Assembly: GCF_001320245.1 (NCBI RefSeq)
Contig: NZ_BCBA01000033.1
Location: forward strand, 62,001 to 126,000
Reading direction: 5' to 3'
Source of the DNA: Pseudomonas sp. NBRC 111124
Lineage (GTDB): Bacteria > Pseudomonadota > Gammaproteobacteria > Pseudomonadales > Pseudomonadaceae
Length of the DNA: 64,000 bases
Positions within the stretch are counted from its first letter, which is position 1. Every line of letters starts with the position of its first letter. The notes beneath the pieces were generated by a model, which did not search any database, was not told the origin of the DNA, and worked only from the letters and a program-made list of their open reading frames with translations. Shown here one piece after another: positions 63,593 through 64,000 of this stretch. Both the position numbers and the translations under genes were made by a program.

Positions 63593-64000
63593 TCAACCTT
63601 CCCGTTTACCGTCGAGCAGGCGCCGCAGCTGCAGCGGGTTGCCGTGCTGGAGCGCTTGCGGCAGCAGCGCGTCGGGGAAGTCCTGGTAGCACACCGGGCG
63701 CAAGAAACGCAGGATTGCCGCAGTACCCACCGAGGTGGTGCGGGCATCGGAGGTGGCGGGGAACGGCCCGCCATGGACCATGGCGTCGCACACCTCGACA
63801 CCGGTTGGCCAGCCGTTGACCAGAATGCGCCCGGCCTTACGCTCGAGGGTCGGCAGCAGGGCGCGGGCGCTGTCGAGGTCGGCATCGTCCAGCTGCAGCG
63901 TGGCGGTCAGCTGGCCTTCAAGGTGCTCGGCCACCTGGCGGACCTGCTCGTCGCTGGCGCAGGCCACTACCAGCGAAGCGGCGCCGAACACCTCGGCCTG
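63593..64000 (-). CDS. Alpha-ketoglutarate semialdehyde dehydrogenase, C-terminal part
   Basis: Only the last ~135 residues are in the window; the rest lies off the right edge. The segment [20 protein letters not shown] and [19 protein letters not shown], then [16 protein letters not shown], is typical of the ketoglutarate semialdehyde dehydrogenases of hydroxyproline and sugar-acid breakdown. They oxidise 2,5-dioxopentanoate to 2-oxoglutarate with NAD(P)+. It is upstream in the same operon as the flavoprotein dehydrogenase. Confidence 0.88.
   Translation of the reverse strand, partial: QAEVFGAASLVVACASDEQVRQVAEHLEGQLTATLQLDDADLDSARALLPTLERKAGRILVNGWPTGVEVCDAMVHGGPFPATSDARTTSVGTAAILRFLRPVCYQDFPDALLPQALQHGNPLQLRRLLDGKREG

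Overview
The window reads as a chromosomal segment of a Pseudomonas of the P. putida group. It is GC-rich with strong third-position GC bias, which produces very long antisense shadow frames. It carries P. putida-type REP pairs. The core gene order (kup, virJ/mprF, dinB, proS, oprD, slyX, dps, aspS, yebC, ruvCAB, tol-pal, queE, queC, tRNA-Lys, nadA, dapA, bamC, purC, mqo) is the order I know from Pseudomonas genomes. No prophage, integrase, insertion sequence or CRISPR array is visible.

Layout. 1-7.4 kb: the kup tail, an aminoacyl-phosphatidylglycerol synthase/hydrolase pair, three tandem initiator tRNA-Met cassettes each with its own promoter and terminator, and dinB under a LexA box. 7.4-16.8 kb: proS, an OprD porin with ArgR-like repeats upstream, HIT protein, slyX, a membrane-anchored cold-shock protein, dps, a ribbon-helix-helix protein, fmdB, aspS and yebC. 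16.9-26.4 kb: ruvCAB, the complete ybgC-tolQRAB-pal-cpoB envelope cluster, queE, queC and tRNA-Lys.

26.4-31.6 kb is the most striking accessory locus. A 62-residue peptide with a double-glycine leader is divergent from a complete dedicated type I exporter: a periplasmic adaptor, an ABC transporter with an intact C39 leader peptidase, and a TolC-like channel. This is a microcin-like export system with no immunity gene that I can recognise. The divergent control region holds three dyad or repeat elements.

31.6-47.6 kb: a CDF transporter, a chemoreceptor (McpU-like) beside a PuuP-like putrescine importer, a YdgA-like protein, nadA, a BepA-like protease, tusA, a PerM-like protein, bcp, gcvR, dapA-bamC-MBL-purC and tRNA-Ser. 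47.6-53.9 kb: a large unrecognised exported protein, two small Pseudomonas DUF proteins around a REP pair, a LysE exporter, a small lipoprotein, and an mqo with a signal-peptide-like N-terminus.

53.9-57.7 kb is a second accessory unit. A 2-oxoglutarate/Fe dioxygenase of the isoleucine-hydroxylase type, a GNAT acetyltransferase, the AzlC/AzlD amino-acid exporter and a cupin-like protein form a tight operon divergent from a LysR regulator. The likely role is amino-acid modification followed by export. 57.7-59.2 kb: an ArsR-type repressor and xenA share a short operator region. 59.3-62.2 kb: an orphan TccC-type toxin-complex C subunit, broken by a one-base frameshift, with an unrecognised C-terminal cargo. 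62.3 kb to the end: a D-amino-acid (probably cis-4-hydroxy-D-proline) dehydrogenase and the end of an alpha-ketoglutarate semialdehyde dehydrogenase, pointing to hydroxyproline catabolism. All functional calls come from reading the sequence; no database search was run.
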